Assembly (NCBI GenBank): GCA_963920685.1
Contig: OY987331.1
Coordinates: 40,920,523-40,984,522 of the forward strand
Direction: 5' to 3'
Length of the DNA stretch: 64,000 bases
DNA from: Polydrusus tereticollis
Taxonomy: Eukaryota; Arthropoda; Insecta; Coleoptera; Curculionidae
Notes under the pieces: model-generated
The model's database searches: none
What the model was told of the DNA's origin: nothing
What the model saw: the letters and a program-made list of their open reading frames with translations, nothing else
Shown here: one piece after another, positions 61,300 through 64,000 of the stretch
Numbering within the stretch: the stretch's first letter is position 1
Layout: each line of letters starts with the position of its first letter
Position numbers and translations under genes: made by a program

Positions 61300-61706
61300 G
61301 GAAGAATGCATGAGAGTTAAAAAATGTATTGTCCTCGATTCATATCGCTTCAAACCGCTATGTTCTTTGGGGAACACCCATGGTAGTTAATAACGTACCA
61401 TTGTTTTAATGATGCAAAATTAAATAAGTCTACGTGATTGAAAAAAATTATCAAATAATATCCAAATTTTTAAGTTTTAATCTTGATTTATAATTGCGGT
61501 GACAAGCGGCGAATTGCCGTCGACCCAGGGCATCCGCTGTTATAGTAGTTTACATTATACCGTTAAACTTTTGACTGCCATGAAACCCTACTATCCCTCT
61601 GGATATAAAATATCCCAAATTTGCATCATTTCGGGAAGAGCAGGAGTACAAATTACCTGCATCCCTAATTACTATACCATTTTAAGCAGGCATAAATACC
61701 TAATAA
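61300..61706. other. GPCR upstream intron, no exon recognised
   Basis: The plus-strand frame 61499-61822 has no motif and runs into a MITE, so it was not called. No candidate N-terminal exon or promoter was recognised. Confidence 0.4.
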
Positions 61707-61708
61707 TA

Positions 61709-62092
61709 TACAGGGTCGTTGGTATGTATGGAAACGGTCGATTATTTCTTAAAGTGAAACAGTCAGCAAAAAATATTTTAGATAAAAGTTTTAGGGTTTT
61801 TTTAAGGTGTATTAGAATTTGAAAAAAAATAGTATACAGGATGAGTCAGAAAACCGTAGAGAAACAAAGTTACTTTTTTTTAAATGGAACACCCTATATC
61901 TTAGAATATTTTTGGATTTCACATAAAATAACAATTATTTTTCAATACATGCAATATAAGTCTCAACCTAATAGTTTCCGAGATATCGACTTTTAAGAAA
62001 CCTTAAAACTTTTATCTAAAATATTTTTTGCTAACTGTTATACCTACTTTAAGAAATAATCGACCGTTTCCATACATACCAACGACCCTGTA
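61709..62092. mobile_element. Mariner-type MITE, about 100-bp inverted ends
   Basis: TACAGGGTCGTTGGTATGTA begins the left arm. Its complement ends the right arm at 62092, and the arms share GGAAACGGTCGATTATTTCT and AAATATTTTTTGC-type sequence. TA flanks both sides. No ORF. Confidence 0.92.
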
Positions 62093-62094
62093 TA

Positions 62095-62648
62095 AATAGC
62101 AAATAGATATTAACACAGTTAATTTTCGTTCCAATTGGTTTTCAGACGAGTGAATTTAGTTATAGGTATTAGTGTTTGGTTTACCAGTGCGTGATATTTT
62201 TTGTTGTGTTAGTGTTAGAATATTGTCACGTATAAACGGGGATTGCTTCCGCTTAGGTCCTTGACATGTTCCTATGGCCTAACTGGGTACTTCTTCCAAC
62301 GGGGGGGGGGGGGGGGGTAATCAAACAACAGGCTACAAAACAGTGGCACCATATATTCCATAAACGTTTCATCATCGAATAAGGTAGTCCAGTAGGTCTC
62401 AAGGGCAACGGTATTAAGTTAGTAGGTAGGGTGTGACCCAGCTTATGCAGCTGAAGGTCTCGTCTCCGGCATTTGCTGGAGTTTTTATACTCGACAAGTG
62501 CTGATGTTTATTTGTATAAACTTAACATTGACTAACCCAGTGGTTTAGTATCTCGATATACAATGGTTTAAGTTTGTAAAAGTGTGAACAACGACGTTTA
62601 GTTGACAATATGGCGTCCATTGGCTGGTACTGAGAGTGGGGTCGCTTG
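62095..62648. other. Gene-free stretch with a G17 homopolymer
   Basis: 62301-62317 is an uninterrupted run of 17 G. The rest has no recognisable feature. Confidence 0.5.
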
Positions 62649-62940
62649 TCATACTTGCCCTGTACTGACGAGAACCAAAGAGTTTGAAACCGGTCTACAG
62701 GTAGCAGCAGTGCAGCTTCCTATCATTGAAAATAAAGATTCATTCTTTTCTTTTCTGGTAGTTTCTGCAATCTGAGTTTGTATTTTAGTACTAACAGTGT
62801 TAGTCAAAATACGCCAAATTTTGCTATTTAATTCAGCGCTCGTTGGGGCATGTAGCCCAGAGAATAGCTGTTTTAGCACGATTTGGTTAATCCTTATTGT
62901 ATAAGGTCTCAGCAAGTGGCTAGAGAACAAAGGTCTCACA
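62649..62940 (-). other. Unidentified open frame upstream of a MITE arm
   Basis: The minus frame reads LRPYTIRINQIVLKQLFSGL, HAPTSAELNSKIWRILTNTV-STKIQTQIAETTRKEKNESL, FSMIGSCTAATCRPVSNSLV, stop at 62649. It opens out of the MITE end at 62943. It is unusually long for such AT-rich DNA and not obviously low-complexity, but no family is recognised. It may be a relic of an element or chance. Confidence 0.25.
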
Positions 62941-62942
62941 TA

Positions 62943-63520
62943 TATACCGGGTGAGTCAATAAGAAAGGCGGCCGGCTGTATATCGGAAGCCGTTAGTCGC
63001 ACAGCTTGCGGAATTTTTTTTTATGATAAAATCGCCGATGAGAAATCGCTGGAAATTATTTTTAAGTTCCTACGACGGCCGCTAGGGGGCGTAACACCCA
63101 TGGCCAATTAAAAAAGATCATTTATTTCCGGAATTTGACCAATAAAGATGTATTAAAAATATTTCTATCTTAATACTTGGCAAATTTGCAATACATTTTT
63201 TTCAGGCAATTTTTTTTGTATCTCCTCAAATAAAGTGGTGAGGGAACGTCAATTGTTTTTTGCAATTTTGATTGATAACTTCGGTTTGGCTTAACCGAAT
63301 TTGACAAGCTTAGTCTCGTTGAAAAGAGCTTTCCTTGTTTTATCGTTTGCATTATAAACTATGTCTTAGTTATGTTTACAGTGGCCGCTAGAGGGCGCTG
63401 TTTGACAACTTAATAGTATTTACGATTTTTATTGGAAATTTTAAATCGTATGGTATGTTTCTTTTTACAGAGTTAAATAGAGGCTAAAAATCCTAGATAA
63501 CCAGTGAAAACCTCGTTTCC
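62943..63520. mobile_element. Single arm related to the 51.1-kb foldback family
   Basis: It starts CCGGGTGAGTCAATAAGAAA and shares ordered blocks with the 51.1-kb arm: GGCTGTAT-TC, CGCTGGAAATTATTTTTAAG-TTC, GGCCGCTAGGGGGCGTAA, AATAAAGTGGTG and GTGGCCGCTAGAGGGCG. No inverted partner was found before the window ends. Confidence 0.75.
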
Positions 63521-63524
63521 CTAA

Positions 63525-63930
63525 CTCTTTTGTAGCCGGAGATATGGCCAACCAAATTTTAATTGCAACATTTTATCGATGTTTAACGTTACAATGTAAA
63601 CTTTACTATACCTTCAACTGCCAATATTTTAGTTATATCCGTAACCCCATGTATTGGTGCAAAATGTTGAATAGGTAAGAGCAGAAGATCTGTTTTAAAA
63701 ACAACAGACCAACTGAATTATAAATAAAGTTCTGTTCATATTATCATAAAAATGTCTACGATTACTTCTACTGTCGTCACAAATAACTGTAAAACACACA
63801 TTGATAAGCCAAAGTTTTGTTTGATTTTCTATACAGAATTTTTTTTAAATACGCTTTACAAAACAGATGGCAAACAGTGTTATCAATTCTCTGTACATAT
63901 TTAACTTTCTTTAAACAGATAGAGTGTATG
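63525..63930. other. Gene-free stretch
   Basis: AT-rich, with nothing recognised. Confidence 0.35.
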
Positions 63931-63932
63931 GG

Positions 63933-64000
63933 TAAAGCCTGTCCAGAGATATAAGAAAGTTACACTTTGTCTTTGAATGGGATTATCCAAGGGTGACCAT
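63933..64000 (+). repeat. Second copy of the 9632-9700 repeat, cut by the window edge
   Basis: AAGCCTGTCCAGAGATATAA then ATTATCCAAGGGTGACCAT, nearly identical to 9632-9700. It probably continues past 64000. Confidence 0.8.

Noticed and set aside
61299..61377. Extension of the TM1 exon up to 61377 (VFPKEHSGLKRYESR)
   Set aside because: It crosses a good acceptor (TTCTTCCAG), has no ATG and ends at a TAA; the receptor similarity begins after the acceptor.

Overview
This window is AT-rich animal nuclear DNA, almost certainly from an insect. It has short exons with GT/AG splice sites, an insect-type Tre1/moody-like GPCR, and a dense load of Tc1/mariner, piggyBac, pogo, hAT-like, Crypton-like, Penelope-like and LINE sequences. 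A beetle or another large-genome insect is plausible, but that is inference. All identifications come from reading the sequence; no database was searched.

Only two host genes are well supported. The first (plus strand, 3689-6599) is a complete eight-exon methylmalonate-semialdehyde dehydrogenase (ALDH6A1 family) that splices in silico to 519 codons plus stop. The second (minus strand, 18445 to at least 61297) is a Tre1/moody-like rhodopsin-family GPCR. Five exons could be placed with matching splice phases: 61157-61297, 36164-36334, 35915-36099, 31807-32149 and 18445-18583. Its introns of about 24.8, 3.8 and 13.2 kb are packed with transposons, and its N-terminal exon was not found. The two genes converge tail to tail, with about 12 kb of nested transposons between them.

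Layout: 1-3.3 kb, minisatellite, a mariner with about 310-bp inverted ends, and ATGGCGGAT-type repeats. 3.7-6.7 kb, the dehydrogenase. 7.1-17.4 kb, nested elements: an AATTGA-rich hAT-like element, a mariner split by a DDE_3 element that is itself split by a 5S-rRNA-containing retroelement, then a piggyBac with an inserted Crypton-like fragment. 17.4-18.6 kb, last GPCR exon and probable 3' UTR. 18.6-31.8 kb (intron): Penelope end, mariners, DDE_3 elements, an internally deleted Crypton beside a Penelope GIY-YIG gene, and a LINE. 31.8-36.3 kb, three GPCR exons with transposons. 36.4-61.1 kb (intron): more DDE_3 copies, two long LINE fragments, foldback elements, an ACGT-saturated MITE, a pogo element and a Tc3-like element. 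61.2-64 kb, GPCR exon and further MITEs.

The main themes are repeated invasion by one DDE_3-type Tc1/mariner family (about eight copies), a series of TA-flanked foldback elements starting TACAGGGT or CCGGGTG, and four separate Penelope-like termini that share a strict hammerhead-like hairpin. Nearly every transposase is broken, and each break is given in its entry. The observations most worth following up are the Crypton-like elements flanked by hairpins, the shared Penelope hairpin, the ACGT-rich MITE, the 1.48-kb foldback palindrome and the 5S-derived retroelement.
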